Shown here one piece after another: positions 1-8,916 of a stretch of DNA of 64,000 nt. Source of the stretch: Eisenbergiella tayi. Lineage in GTDB: Bacteria > Bacillota > Clostridia > Lachnospirales > Lachnospiraceae. The position numbers were made by a program, and so were the translations under genes. The DNA is taken from the NCBI RefSeq assembly GCF_001881565.1, contig NZ_MPDJ01000002.1, positions 482,599-546,598 on the forward strand. The letters run 5' to 3'. A model generated the notes under the pieces. That model saw nothing but the letters and a program-made list of their open reading frames with translations, was not told the DNA's origin and did not search any database. Every line of letters starts with the position of its first letter. Position 1 is the first letter of the stretch.

Positions 1-603
1 TGTAGAAATAGGCATTACGATTCGAATCAGAGTCTTCAATTCCGAAGCCCCGTCCAGCTTGGCGGACTCCAACAATGCCATTGGAATGGAACCGAAAAAG
101 TTCATGCCCACGATAATAAAAAACAGGTTCAGCATGGATGGAATTACAAACACCCAGAAGGTATTTACCAAATGAAGATTTTTCAGGACAATATAATAGG
201 GAATAAGGCCGCCGGATACATACATGGCAAACACCACCAGGAAACGGTATATCTTGCCGAACATCAGATCTTTACGCGACAGAGTATAGCTTACCAGGCA
301 GGTCATACATACTGTCAGAAAAGTCCCAGCGATGGTACGGATAAAAGACACTACAAAGGCGTTTGTCCAAATCTTCTGTCCCAGCAGATTTTTATAGTTA
401 TCAAGGGTGAAAATACGGGGCCACAGATATACACCACCCCTCATAAAATCATAACCATCGCTGAAAGATGCCACTACCACATACCAGAAGGGATAAGCCG
501 TTATCAGCAGGACAATGATCAGGCAGAACCAAACAACTATATCCACAGCCAAATCCTCTCGGGATCTTATTTTTCTTTTATTCATCTGCTTACTTTCTCT
601 CAT
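1..603 (-). CDS. Carbohydrate ABC transporter permease, LplC/YtcP type (partial, runs off left edge)
   Basis: This is an inner-membrane permease of a CUT1-type sugar importer, cut by the window edge after 201 codons (the usual length is about 295). The N-terminus carries a hydrophobic segment (VVWFCLIVLLITAYPFWYVV). The conserved cytoplasmic EAA loop is visible near the end as LLESAKLDGASELKTL, the site that docks the shared ATPase. I chose the ATG at 603 because it overlaps the upstream permease stop as ATGA and has a GGGGAGGG ribosome site nine bases before it. A later ATG at 585 is possible. Its partner is the permease at 603-1556. The binding-protein gene probably lies beyond the left edge. 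The substrate cannot be read from the sequence. Confidence 0.9.
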   Translation of the reverse strand, partial: MRESKQMNKRKIRSREDLAVDIVVWFCLIIVLLITAYPFWYVVVASFSDGYDFMRGGVYLWPRIFTLDNYKNLLGQKIWTNAFVVSFIRTIAGTFLTVCMTCLVSYTLSRKDLMFGKIYRFLVVFAMYVSGGLIPYYIVLKNLHLVNTFWVFVIPSMLNLFFIIVGMNFFGSIPMALLESAKLDGASELKTLIRIVMPIST

Positions 604-1556
604 CAGAATATTCCCTCCCCGGTAATCTTCTTTGCCACCTTATTACTCACCAGGATCAATATCACTGAAACGGCGGACTGTACCAGATCTGCAGCCGTTG
701 CGTATGCAAAGCGGCCTTCTGACAATCCCATTTTAAAGGCATAGGTCTGCAGAATCTCGGAAGCCGAATTGTTAATGGCATTTCCGAAAATATAGCTTTG
801 ATCAAAATTAGAACCGCCCATTCCGCCTCCCAGCAGGCCGCCGATGGAAAGAATCAGTACTGTCACGACGGATCCCTTGATTCCCGGGAAAGTGATATAA
901 CGGATCCGCTGCAGTCTGCCCGCACCGTCAATCTGCGCCGCTTCATAGAGCTGGGAATCAATGCCGCTGATTGCAGCCAGGAAGATGATTGCCCAGTAAC
1001 CGGTAGTCTTCCAGATTGCTAAAAAAGTCGCTACTCCCCAGAACAAATTCGGTGAAGTCAGGAACTGAATAGGTGCTTTAATGAGGCCCCAGTCCTGCAG
1101 TATCTGGTTAATCAGGCCCATATCCGCATTCAGGAAAGAGTTTGCAATAGTATAAACTAAAATCCATGAGATAAAGTTCGGCAGATAGGTAACTGTCTGA
1201 ACTGCCTTTTTAAATTTCTGTACCTTCATCTCATTTAAAAGCAGAGCCAGAATAATCGGTGCCGGGAAAGTAAAGAGCAGTTTCAAGATACTCAGTACCA
1301 CCGTATTTCGAAGAATCTCACTGAAACGGTAATAAGAAAACAGTTCTTTAAACCATCGGATTCCCACCCAGTCTGCCGTCCAGATCCCTGAAAAGCCCAT
1401 CTGAATCTTATAATCCTTAAAAGCAATAATAATACCGCTCAATGGCAGATAAGAAAAAACAAATAAAACCGCCATACCGATCCAGGCAAATATCTGTAAT
1501 TCTCTTTGTTTTTTGAATGTTTTCCAGCTTATTTGTAATTTTTCCTTCAATTTCAT
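603..1556 (-). CDS. Carbohydrate ABC transporter permease, LplB/YteP type
   Basis: First permease of the left-edge sugar importer, 317 residues and full length for the LplB group. Six hydrophobic segments are visible, beginning at FAWIGMAVLFVFSYLPLSG. The EAA loop is YEAAQIDGAGRLQRIRYITF, which is how CUT1 permeases contact the ATPase. It ends in the usual basic tail. The ATG is preceded by AGGAGGA with a very short gap. It follows 35 bases after a terminator-like hairpin downstream of the sensor kinase, so transcription either starts just before it or reads through that hairpin. The two-component genes at 1696-4958 lie immediately upstream on the same strand and probably control it. The family assignment is firm; the substrate is unknown. 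Confidence 0.93.
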   Translation of the reverse strand: MKLKEKLQISWKTFKKQRELQIFAWIGMAVLFVFSYLPLSGIIIAFKDYKIQMGFSGIWTADWVGIRWFKELFSYYRFSEILRNTVVLSILKLLFTFPAPIILALLLNEMKVQKFKKAVQTVTYLPNFISWILVYTIANSFLNADMGLINQILQDWGLIKAPIQFLTSPNLFWGVATFLAIWKTTGYWAIIFLAAISGIDSQLYEAAQIDGAGRLQRIRYITFPGIKGSVVTVLILSIGGLLGGGMGGSNFDQSYIFGNAINNSASEILQTYAFKMGLSEGRFAYATAADLVQSAVSVILILVSNKVAKKITGEGIF

Positions 1557-1590
1557 TCCTCCTGTCCTGTTCTATTCGTTCTCCTGCCGT

Positions 1591-1620
1591 AGAATAAAAA
1601 GCCGGCACAAACGTGCCGGC
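1591..1620 (-). terminator. Rho-independent terminator or attenuator after the sensor kinase
   Basis: GCCGGCAC and GTGCCGGC form a perfect 8-bp stem with a 4-base loop (1601-1620), followed on the minus strand by TTTTTATTC. It lies about 75 bases after the kinase stop and only 35 bases before the permease start, so partial read-through (attenuation) of the importer is possible. Confidence 0.8.
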
Positions 1621-1695
1621 GCATTTGTGATGCCTTTATAATAAAACAAATGGGTAAAAAAAACTTTTGAATATTAGACTTCTTATTTTTGAAAA

Positions 1696-3411
1696 TCAGA
1701 CCTGCTGTGGAAGAATAAGTTCCACCTGTGCCCCTTCCGTGGGAAGATTCGTAAAATGATATCCGTAGGCAGACCCATACAATAATTTCATGCGGGACAA
1801 TACATTATGTATCCCGATATGCTCACCGCGTGCATCCGCCGATACTGTTCCGGATATATTGAGTTCTTCCAGCATTGTTTCCGGGAATCCCGGACCGCTG
1901 TCACTAATCCGAAGCGTGAGTACATTGTCCCTGTATTCTGCCTCCAGATGTATTCTCAAGGTATCTTCCCTGGACAAAGCATACTTGACCGCATTTTCCA
2001 CAAATGTCTGCAAAAGAAGCGGCGGCACGGAAATCTGCATGATCTCTTCTGTAAACCCTTCCTCTTCCATCTTTATTTCATAGGGAAACCGGATCCTCTG
2101 AATCTCCAGATAATTATGAGTAAATTCCAGCTCCTGCAAAAGCGGTACCAGTGGTTTTTCTACAGACAGAACGTACCGCACATGTTTGATCAGCTCCAAT
2201 GTTATAGTTCGAATCTGAGCCACATTTCCGGAAGCTGCAAGAGAATAGATAACATTGAGCATATTAAGGAAAAAATGAGGATTTTTCTGAATCTGCAGAT
2301 ATTTCAGAAAGGTTTCCTGCTCTTCCAGCCTTTTCTCATAGTTCTCAATCTTCATATCGTGAATTTGGCCTGTCATTTCATTAAAAGTGCCCGAAAGCTC
2401 CCGTACCTCCTGACAGCCTACAAGTTTTGTTATATGAGTATCCAGATTTCCTTCGGAAAAGGTTTTCATCTGTCGGTTTAATTCGGAAAGCGGTGCGAAA
2501 AGAACTCTCTGCAGTGTCAGAAGCAGATAAACCAAAAACAAACCGCTTAAAACAGCCAGAACAATAAGTCCTGTCCACCATATCATCCAGTTTCCCCGCA
2601 GCTGCTGCCTGGGTACCAGCGTCACAATAGCTGCCGGAAAACCGTCGATTTTTTCGGTCAGCTGCAGATAACGTCTTCCCTCCTCCCAATATGAGGAACT
2701 CTCCAGTCCGAAGGTGCGCTCCTTATCTCCCGTTAATTCATATCCATCCCTATCGGTCAGACCGGATTCCTCAAACCCGGCCACTCCTTCTAAATCAATA
2801 ATCCGGTTCCATATCCCGTCCAGAGACACATATACTCCCAGATACTGTCCCTGGTGGTAATAGATATAGAAGGCAGTCCATTTATTGTCAATATTTTCAA
2901 TTGTCCACTCTCCTATCGCCCGTTCCTGCTCCTCTCCTATACAAAGTGTTTTCATGCGCGTGCGTATTTCCATCCGCCTGGTCACATAAGTCATGGAATA
3001 AGCGGAAATATCATTCCATTGCTTATTGATGAGAATATCTCTTGATGGCTCATAGAAAAATATACCGCTGAAATCAGGAAAATACTGGCCATAGGAATCC
3101 ATCTGCCGAGCCACCTGCCGCAGGTTGTCCGCATAGCTGAGAGAAGTGTTGCGGAGCATGCCAAACTTGTCATCGGAAACCAATGTTACAGTCAGAAAAT
3201 TTTCAATCTGCCTAAGCCTGCTCTCCAACTTGGAGGAACCAAAATCCAGCACTCCCTGCATAGATTCCCTGCTTTGCCGATCCAATGCAAACATAGTAAC
3301 TGTACTTACCGTAATAAACATGATCCATAGAACCAGCAAAATAGCTCCAATTGCAAACCATATGTCGCGCAAACGCCATCTTCTCCGAATTCCTCCCCTG
3401 GCTTTTCTCAT
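1696..3411 (-). CDS. YesM-type sensor histidine kinase
   Basis: Membrane sensor kinase of 571 residues, partner of the response regulator at 3408-4958. It has one transmembrane helix near residues 17-42, a large extracellular sensor domain (about 45-280, Cache-like by position), a second helix near 275-300, a HAMP-like linker, then the His_kinase domain with phospho-acceptor H379 in KNPHFFLN. The N-box is FVENAVKYAL and the glycine boxes are ISDSGPGF and GIHNVL. This arrangement is characteristic of the LytS/YesM class that senses extracellular carbohydrates and controls adjacent CUT1 importers. Its start overlaps the response regulator stop as ATGA, so the two are translationally coupled. 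The ligand is unknown. Confidence 0.94.
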   Translation of the reverse strand: MRKARGGIRRRWRLRDIWFAIGAILLVLWIMFITVSTVTMFALDRQSRESMQGVLDFGSSKLESRLRQIENFLTVTLVSDDKFGMLRNTSLSYADNLRQVARQMDSYGQYFPDFSGIFFYEPSRDILINKQWNDISAYSMTYVTRRMEIRTRMKTLCIGEEQERAIGEWTIENIDNKWTAFYIYYHQGQYLGVYVSLDGIWNRIIDLEGVAGFEESGLTDRDGYELTGDKERTFGLESSSYWEEGRRYLQLTEKIDGFPAAIVTLVPRQQLRGNWMIWWTGLIVLAVLSGLFLVYLLLTLQRVLFAPLSELNRQMKTFSEGNLDTHITKLVGCQEVRELSGTFNEMTGQIHDMKIENYEKRLEEQETFLKYLQIQKNPHFFLNMLNVIYSLAASGNVAQIRTITLELIKHVRYVLSVEKPLVPLLQELEFTHNYLEIQRIRFPYEIKMEEEGFTEEIMQISVPPLLLQTFVENAVKYALSREDTLRIHLEAEYRDNVLTLRISDSGPGFPETMLEELNISGTVSADARGEHIGIHNVLSRMKLLYGSAYGYHFTNLPTEGAQVELILPQQV

Positions 3412-4958
3412 TGCGAATGCTCCTTTCTCCAGGCCGCTGGTGTCAGTCCCGTACGATTTTTGAAAAAAGTGGTAAAGGAAGAAAAATTTACATACCCCAC
3501 CATCTCTCCTATTTCCCCAACAAAGAAATTAGTCTGTTCCAACAGTTCACACGCCATCTGTACTTTTGCATCAGCAATATATTCCTTCAGAGAAACTCCC
3601 GTTTCTTTTTTAAAAATCCGATTCAGATAATCCGGATGCAGTCCCACGTATGCCGCTACCTCCTCACGGCAAAGCTCCTGCTGCATATTCATGGAAATAT
3701 ACAATTTAACCCTCTGTATAATGGATTCCGGCATCGTTTCATGGCGCTCCTCCTTAATACAGGCAAACATCCTCTCATAATATTCCAACAGCCCCGGAAC
3801 AGTTCTGGTATAAGCCGGATTTTCCTTGAAAAGCTGAACCTGGATTTTCCGAAACCTCTCTTTCGCATCTGCCTCCAGCTTCCGTTCAAATTCCTGATCC
3901 ATTCTGCGTATGGCGGCATCAAGAGAAGCCGTATTACACTGTTCCGGGGCAAGTGCCAGAAAATAATCCTTCATCTTCTGCAGCAGTTCCGTATATTTCC
4001 CGGCAGTAAACAGGCCGGAAAAACAGCTCTTCATAACGTTTGGCAGTTCAAACGGCATGAAATGAGTATGCCGTACCTGGGAAGCAGTATAAATCCCGGG
4101 ACTTACCGCAAACTGAGCATCCGCCTGCCGCAGCAGTTCACATTCCTTCTCCCATCCAGTCAAAAACTGTATCTGTCCAAAATAACAGGAAAGTGCACAA
4201 TGATAATTTTCTTCCATCCAGTCAGACACCTGCAGAAGCGGTTGAAAAGGATCCTTTGAAGGATTTTCCGGAAAAAACAGCCAAAGCCTTTCATCATACT
4301 TATTGACCAACGCATACCTTTCTCCGCGAAGTACCTCCCGGAGCACATTTTCCAAAATAAATGACATTAGGGAAGGATTTATGTCCCGAATTTTATAGGA
4401 ATGGTGCTTTACTGTTACATATACAGGAAGGAAGCGAAGCTGTTCCTTTACCTCATACTCTTCACAGACACGCCTGAGCTTCTCACCACAGCTGATATGA
4501 TGAGCCATTAGTGTTTCCCAAAAGGCATCCATATTCCGTATCTTCTGTTCCTGCGTTTTCCGTTCTTTTTCTCTTTTTCTATATTCCACTACTTTTTCTT
4601 CTGCATCAAGGATCGCTTTCTTGAGTTCCTCCTCTTCAGCCGGTTTCAACAAATAATTACTGCACCCAAGCTGCAGGGCCCGCTGGGCATACTGAAACTC
4701 CGAATGACAGGTCAGAAGGAGCGTTACAACAGGGGCGGGAACTTCTTCCTGCATCCATTCGATCAATTCTATTCCGGTGCCCATAGGCATTTCAATATCG
4801 CAAAGCAGAATATCAATCTGTTCCTCCTCCAGAATTTTTTTTGCCTGTTTGATTGACCAGGCAGTCCGGATCTCTGTGATTCCCCAGTCTGCCCATGGAA
4901 AGGAGCCGGGCATGCTGTTAATGATAATTTTGTCATCATCTACCAGTAATAATTTCAT
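3408..4958 (-). CDS. YesN-type response regulator, receiver plus AraC HTH
   Basis: DNA-binding response regulator of 516 residues. The N-terminal receiver shows the acidic pocket D7-D9, phospho-acceptor D54 in LLCDIEMP and the LKPAEEEEL lysine region near residue 105. A long middle region (about 150-400) has no recognised motif. The C-terminal AraC double helix-turn-helix is clear (LCREEVAAYVGLHPDYLNRI, then EIGEMVGYVNFSSFTTFFKN). It is the first gene of the RR-kinase-permease-permease set and presumably activates the importer. A good ribosome site (GGGGAAG) sits seven bases before the ATG. Confidence 0.94.
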   Translation of the reverse strand: MKLLLVDDDKIIINSMPGSFPWADWGITEIRTAWSIKQAKKILEEEQIDILLCDIEMPMGTGIELIEWMQEEVPAPVVTLLLTCHSEFQYAQRALQLGCSNYLLKPAEEEELKKAILDAEEKVVEYRKREKERKTQEQKIRNMDAFWETLMAHHISCGEKLRRVCEEYEVKEQLRFLPVYVTVKHHSYKIRDINPSLMSFILENVLREVLRGERYALVNKYDERLWLFFPENPSKDPFQPLLQVSDWMEENYHCALSCYFGQIQFLTGWEKECELLRQADAQFAVSPGIYTASQVRHTHFMPFELPNVMKSCFSGLFTAGKYTELLQKMKDYFLALAPEQCNTASLDAAIRRMDQEFERKLEADAKERFRKIQVQLFKENPAYTRTVPGLLEYYERMFACIKEERHETMPESIIQRVKLYISMNMQQELCREEVAAYVGLHPDYLNRIFKKETGVSLKEYIADAKVQMACELLEQTNFFVGEIGEMVGYVNFSSFTTFFKNRTGLTPAAWRKEHSQ

Positions 4959-5231
4959 TCATTCTTCCCCTGTCCGCAGCAATTCTTTTTCCTGCTGTAA
5001 AAAAACTGATTGTGTTCTATACTCTGTATATCCTTCGAAACTCACTCTCTGTAATAAATGGTCTTAAATAATCAAAGGCACGTCACTTACGGTTTTTTCG
5101 TTTTGTTTCTTGATCATATCATATTTTAGTAAGAAAAACCACTTTTCGTAAGAATATCCGTTCGAAATTAGACATTATGTATATAACACCGCTTTTAAAA
5201 GGGAAAAATGAGAAATATCGAAATAGAGAAA
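4959..5231. other. Intergenic region upstream of the response regulator
   Basis: With the adjoining terminator this makes about 316 bases without a gene. It should hold the promoter of the leftward two-component operon, but I found no convincing -35/-10 pair, and no coding potential with a ribosome site. Confidence 0.4.
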
Positions 5232-5270
5232 CAGACAGGGCCGCCACTCATCAAGTGACGGCCCTGTCTG
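5232..5270 (-). terminator. Strong hairpin terminator after the NTF2-like gene
   Basis: Perfect 12-bp arms (CAGACAGGGCCG at 5232-5243 and its complement at 5259-5270) with a further CACT/AGTG inner pairing. It starts four bases after the stop of the gene at 5275-6060 and is followed on the minus strand by a T-rich tract (TTTCTCTATTT). Confidence 0.8.
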
Positions 5271-5274
5271 CTAT

Positions 5275-6060
5275 TTATATAACCGGTTCAGCATTCTGGA
5301 ATGTAAGTGATTCAAAAATAATTTTCCCATCCCGAATCCGCTGTGTCAGTATGCCGCATTGCTTTTTCGCCCTGTGCTGGAAACCGATACAGCTCAATTC
5401 CGCAACCGCTTCTTTTACTGTAATCTTTGCGGCAGGATCGGTAAACGCATCTATTTTCTCACCGGCTCTTTGAATCAATCCCCCGCAGTAACGGCGGATA
5501 TCCTCTTTTCCTTCCAGCGGACGCTCACACAGATTCGTAAGGATGATCGCATCATCGGCATAACCGGCAATCAGCGCTTCTGCATTATGCTCTTTCAAAT
5601 TGGCAAAATGCCTGTCCGTTACCGCCATCGCCTCTGCATTGCTTGGGAACGGATGCGCTTTCACGCCCAGGGACGGCATATTGACCGCTGTTTTGGCAAA
5701 GCCGCTCACATAAACCGCTTTTCCGTTTTCCACCATGTATGTGAAAGAAGCGAAGGAAGAAAAAGGCGGCATGGAGGCAACTAGGGCGATATAATTTTCT
5801 GTACTTTGGCGGTACAGGAAATTCAGCTTCTCAACAGCATTTTCAATATCCATTCCCAATTTAATTGCAAAGGAAAGAGAAGTACGCATAACACTGGTAA
5901 GGGTATCGTGCCCCATGGTACGGGTTCGCCCGTCCAAACGGGTAATTGCAACCAATTCCTCGGAATAGTCTGACAATGCTTCATCCAGATTCGAATCCTT
6001 TTTCATACTCATCATGGAATTAATATGATGTGTCATCAGTTCTTCAGCTGTTCTTGTCAT
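5275..6060 (-). CDS. Tandem SnoaL/NTF2-like domain protein
   Basis: Cytoplasmic protein of 261 residues with no signal peptide. The C-terminal half (about 145-255: ...ANLKEHNAEALIAGYADDAI..., RPLEGKEDIRRYCGGL) has the pattern of a SnoaL-like, NTF2-fold ketosteroid isomerase-related domain. The N-terminal half (about 1-130) looks like a second, more diverged copy. Such domains bind small hydrophobic ligands or act as polyketide/steroid isomerases, but no catalytic residue can be assigned here. It is divergent from the TetR gene at 6232 and shares an intergenic region full of TACAC/GTGTA half-sites, so it is the likely target of that repressor. The ATG has AAGGAG upstream. Confidence 0.65.
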   Translation of the reverse strand: MTRTAEELMTHHINSMMSMKKDSNLDEALSDYSEELVAITRLDGRTRTMGHDTLTSVMRTSLSFAIKLGMDIENAVEKLNFLYRQSTENYIALVASMPPFSSFASFTYMVENGKAVYVSGFAKTAVNMPSLGVKAHPFPSNAEAMAVTDRHFANLKEHNAEALIAGYADDAIILTNLCERPLEGKEDIRRYCGGLIQRAGEKIDAFTDPAAKITVKEAVAELSCIGFQHRAKKQCGILTQRIRDGKIIFESLTFQNAEPVI

Positions 6061-6101
6061 TTTTTATCTCTCCTTAACTTTTGTCTGAATTTGGCCTTTG
6101 C

Positions 6102-6210
6102 GTGTATTATTACACTCGTGTATAATAACTATAAATCACGCTTCTTTTATAAGCAATGACCAGATTCAGGAATCCATGTAGTAATACACATTTTTCAAAA
6201 TATGTGTATT
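6102..6210. promoter_or_regulatory. Candidate TetR operators between the NTF2-like gene and the TetR gene
   Basis: Two inverted repeats share the half-site TACAC/GTGTA. The first is GTGTA-TTAT-TACAC at 6102-6115. The second has perfect 9-bp arms, AATACACAT at 6183-6191 and ATGTGTATT at 6202-6210. They flank the divergent start region, as expected for a self-regulating TetR repressor that also controls its neighbour. Confidence 0.55.
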
Positions 6211-6231
6211 AAAGAGGGAGTTAACCGTAAT

Positions 6232-6780
6232 ATGACAGACCGTAGAATTGTTAAATCAGAAAAAGCGATCCAATCAGCCTTTTTGGCTATGCTGCTTGAC
6301 GTCGGTTTCGATGCCATTACCGTGAAGAATCTGACAGAAAAAGCCGATATCAGCCGGAAGACCTTTTATCTGCATTATCTGGATAAATATGATCTTCTGA
6401 ACGGGATTGTGGATGAAATGATTAGGGATCTTACTGACCTTTGCGAAAAGAAGAAGAATATGGGGTTTGTGGATGGCACTGTCCTTTGGTTTTACTATTT
6501 TGAAGAGCATAAACCATTCTTTACAGCCTTGTTTTCTACGGAAAGTACCATCTCCTTCCGGCACCGCCTGCTGGATTTTATTATGGAGCAGCTGAATAAT
6601 AAGCTGGAAGGGGTCTCGGAACACAGGGATACCGAAGTCCTGTGTAAATTTATGGCAATGGCCGTACTTGGGGTTATTGAATCCTATGTACTGGATCAAT
6701 TTCATGTTGGGATTGAAGAAATAGCGATGCAGGTAGGGGAATTGCTGGAGCAGATTATTATACAGGCGAAGGGTGAATAA
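6232..6780 (+). CDS. TetR/AcrR family transcriptional regulator
   Basis: Repressor of about 182 residues. The N-terminal HTH is clear (AITVKNLTEKADISRKTFYLHY), followed by a helical ligand-binding domain resembling the TetR_C group found with DhaS-like regulators. I chose the ATG at 6232 (MTDRR) because GGGAG lies upstream. An in-frame ATG at 6202 would sit inside the operator palindrome and lacks a ribosome site. It is divergent from the NTF2-like gene and ends eight bases before the convergent hydrolase gene. The ligand is unknown. Confidence 0.88.
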   Translation: MTDRRIVKSEKAIQSAFLAMLLDVGFDAITVKNLTEKADISRKTFYLHYLDKYDLLNGIVDEMIRDLTDLCEKKKNMGFVDGTVLWFYYFEEHKPFFTALFSTESTISFRHRLLDFIMEQLNNKLEGVSEHRDTEVLCKFMAMAVLGVIESYVLDQFHVGIEEIAMQVGELLEQIIIQAKGE

Positions 6781-6787
6781 GCTGGTT

Positions 6788-7870
6788 TCATTCTTCCAGC
6801 GGATTTTCCAAGGCTATTCTGCGCATAACCTCAATAAACTTTTCCGGTTCTTCCATATTCGGAGAATGAGCCGAATCCTCAAATAAAATAAACTCCTTTT
6901 TTGGTGCCTCACAGGCCTCTGCATATTTTTCTGCCAGAACTTGAGAAACCATATAATCATGAGCCCCCTGAGTTATATAGAAGGGAACTTCAAATTTTAC
7001 GGATGATAGGAAAAGATCATCTTCCAGTAAACCGGGGAACAAATGTATCATCGAAAAATCAGCGCCAAGGAACCAGTTTATTTTTTCGGTAACAGTATAT
7101 CCCTTGAACACAAAGAGTGATTTAAGTATATCCCAGGAAGTAACCCCCTGATGTAAATGTCCGATTCCGTATTTATTGAGAATAGCTGTCCTGCCTTTTA
7201 CGAGATAATCGAGCTGCGGAAAATCATCTGCATCCGGGTCATATTTTTCCAACTTTTCTATAACATCTTTGTCGTTCATTTGCTTTGCCCTGCTGAGAAT
7301 ATATTGATAGGCTAATCGCTCCGATTCCTTCTGATTGGATACCTGTCCGATACCAATATACGCAAGATAATTCTCCGGATATTTTTCTATGGTCTTAACA
7401 CCCAGGTATGAGCCCCAGGAATGACCCAGAAGATATATTTTATTCTGACCAAAACGTGATTTGAGATATTCGGTAACTTCGCGGGTATCCTCGACCAGTT
7501 GATCTACCGTCATAGTTGTGGGATCCGTTGATTTATCATATGTCATTCCCGCCCCGCGCTGATCCCAATAGCAAACGGTAAAATATCTTTCAAGGCGTTC
7601 TTCTTTTTCCAGATAGGAAATGAATTGAAAAAGCGGCGTACCGGGTCCCCCATGCAGGTATAGGAGCACCGGATTTTGTATATCCTCCCCGCGGATAAAC
7701 ATTCCCTGCTTAATTCCGTTGATTTCGATCCATACTTTTTCGGAAACAGAACCTGGAATTATATTTCCCTGTGTATCCTTTAACGGCGTAAGCCTGCCCG
7801 GACTGTTAAGAAATGCCGCCACTATAAACATGGAAACAATAATAATAAATATAAATAATAAAATAAACAT
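6788..7870 (-). CDS. Membrane-anchored alpha/beta hydrolase, proline iminopeptidase-like
   Basis: Serine hydrolase of about 360 residues. An N-terminal hydrophobic segment (FILLFIFIIIVSMFIVAAF) acts as an uncleaved anchor or signal. The oxyanion motif is HGGPGTP, the nucleophile elbow is GHSWGS, the acid lies in TQGAHDYMV and the histidine in DSAHSPNMEEP, the pattern of the S33 (prolyl aminopeptidase/epoxide hydrolase-like) family. I place the start at 7870 because AAGGAG lies five bases before that ATG. The upstream in-frame ATG at 7891 has only a weak site. It follows the TetR gene at 7968-8615 on the same strand and is probably co-transcribed and repressed by it. The substrate is unknown. 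Confidence 0.85.
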   Translation of the reverse strand: MFILLFIFIIIVSMFIVAAFLNSPGRLTPLKDTQGNIIPGSVSEKVWIEINGIKQGMFIRGEDIQNPVLLYLHGGPGTPLFQFISYLEKEERLERYFTVCYWDQRGAGMTYDKSTDPTTMTVDQLVEDTREVTEYLKSRFGQNKIYLLGHSWGSYLGVKTIEKYPENYLAYIGIGQVSNQKESERLAYQYILSRAKQMNDKDVIEKLEKYDPDADDFPQLDYLVKGRTAILNKYGIGHLHQGVTSWDILKSLFVFKGYTVTEKINWFLGADFSMIHLFPGLLEDDLFLSSVKFEVPFYITQGAHDYMVSQVLAEKYAEACEAPKKEFILFEDSAHSPNMEEPEKFIEVMRRIALENPLEE

Positions 7871-7967
7871 TTTTCTCCTTAATCGACTCATATCTGCCTG
7901 CCGCCCCTTTTATTTTTCCTGCTAATCCTCTCCTGTTGTTACTATTCTTTTTATCCGCAAATTTCCT

Positions 7968-8615
7968 TTATGCTTCCAGATATCCGAGCACAGCCTTTGC
8001 CAAAATCTGAAACATTACCTTAATTTCTTCCGAAATGTCGTCGCCTCCCATTACGCCGGTTGCCGTACTTTGCGCGATGCCGTCTATAAAACTGCTTACA
8101 AACATGATTAGGGACCGGACAGGAATTTGCGGGTGAAAAACACCTTTTTCCACATTGGCCATGGTATATTCCACAATTTTATTCTGTGCATATTCAAGGC
8201 TTTGTTTAAACTTCAGTTTAGGGAATACCGCCGCCCTTTTTTCTAAATCGTAGGCATAGTAAACAATTAATTCAAAACAGGTTCTCCCCCCGACGGATTT
8301 CAGCAGCTCTCCTATATACCTGCCTATTGCAATAATACATTCGGAAAGGATTTCTTTTACCTCCCGCTGCGAGTTCAGTAATGTGTCAATGTCCTGTTCC
8401 AATAAATCATAGGTTGTGTTTTTGTTGATATAATCAACATAGATGTCATCTAAACCGGCATAGTAATGATAAATGATTCCCTGGCTGAAACCGGCTTTTT
8501 TGATGATGTCACGCATGGTTATGGAATATAACGGCTTTTCCTTTAATATTTCACCGGTACATTCAAGGATGTAATTTTTTTTATCTGTAAGATATTCGTC
8601 TGTGACTTTCGGCAT
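7968..8615 (-). CDS. TetR/AcrR family transcriptional regulator
   Basis: Repressor of about 215 residues. The HTH reads ITMRDIIKKAGFSQGIIYHYY near residues 30-52, followed by an all-helical ligand domain. The ATG at 8615 (MPKVTDEY) is supported by GAGGA seven bases upstream. The longer frame from 8642 would start inside the operator. A perfect palindrome lies just upstream, so autoregulation is likely, with the hydrolase at 6788-7870 as downstream target. Confidence 0.87.
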   Translation of the reverse strand: MPKVTDEYLTDKKNYILECTGEILKEKPLYSITMRDIIKKAGFSQGIIYHYYAGLDDIYVDYINKNTTYDLLEQDIDTLLNSQREVKEILSECIIAIGRYIGELLKSVGGRTCFELIVYYAYDLEKRAAVFPKLKFKQSLEYAQNKIVEYTMANVEKGVFHPQIPVRSLIMFVSSFIDGIAQSTATGVMGGDDISEEIKVMFQILAKAVLGYLEA

Positions 8616-8632
8616 ATGCAGTCCTCTTTTCA

Positions 8633-8711
8633 AAATTGACATAGTGTCAATTTATAGTTTAAAGGAAACGCACCTTATTGTCAACCATAAAAAATGATAT
8701 AGTGTCAATTT
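8633..8711. promoter_or_regulatory. TetR operator palindrome with a second imperfect copy
   Basis: AAATTGACA-TAG-TGTCAATTT at 8633-8653 is a perfect palindrome with 9-bp arms just upstream of the TetR start. A second site with one intact half (TAG-TGTCAATTT) and one decayed half lies at 8692-8711. Confidence 0.65.
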
Positions 8712-8719
8712 TATTCATT

Positions 8720-8767
8720 AAAAAGCCGCTCCCCGTATCTGATTGCTCAGATGGGCAGCGGCTTTTT
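8720..8767 (-). terminator. Two-sided hairpin terminator after the MerR fusion gene
   Basis: AAAAAGCCGCT (8720-8730) pairs with AGCGGCTTTTT (8757-8767), with an inner ATCTGA/TCAGAT stem. A- and T-runs at both ends let it work in either direction. The gene it serves is the leftward MerR fusion ending at 8917. Confidence 0.75.
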
Positions 8768-8916
8768 CCCGAAATATAACATTAATCTTTAGAAAATTAT
8801 TGAATACGGAAAGCAATCGAATACAGCAGTCAGACCTTCAAACGGAGGCAAGGGCAGAACATCTTCCTCTGCTCCATCCATCTTTTGAACGCCCAACCGT
8901 GCCATGTACATCCATA

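Noticed and set aside
3351..4259. 302-codon plus-strand frame opposite the response regulator
   Set aside because: It is the shadow of the AraC-type response regulator on the other strand, with no ribosome site and no recognisable domain.
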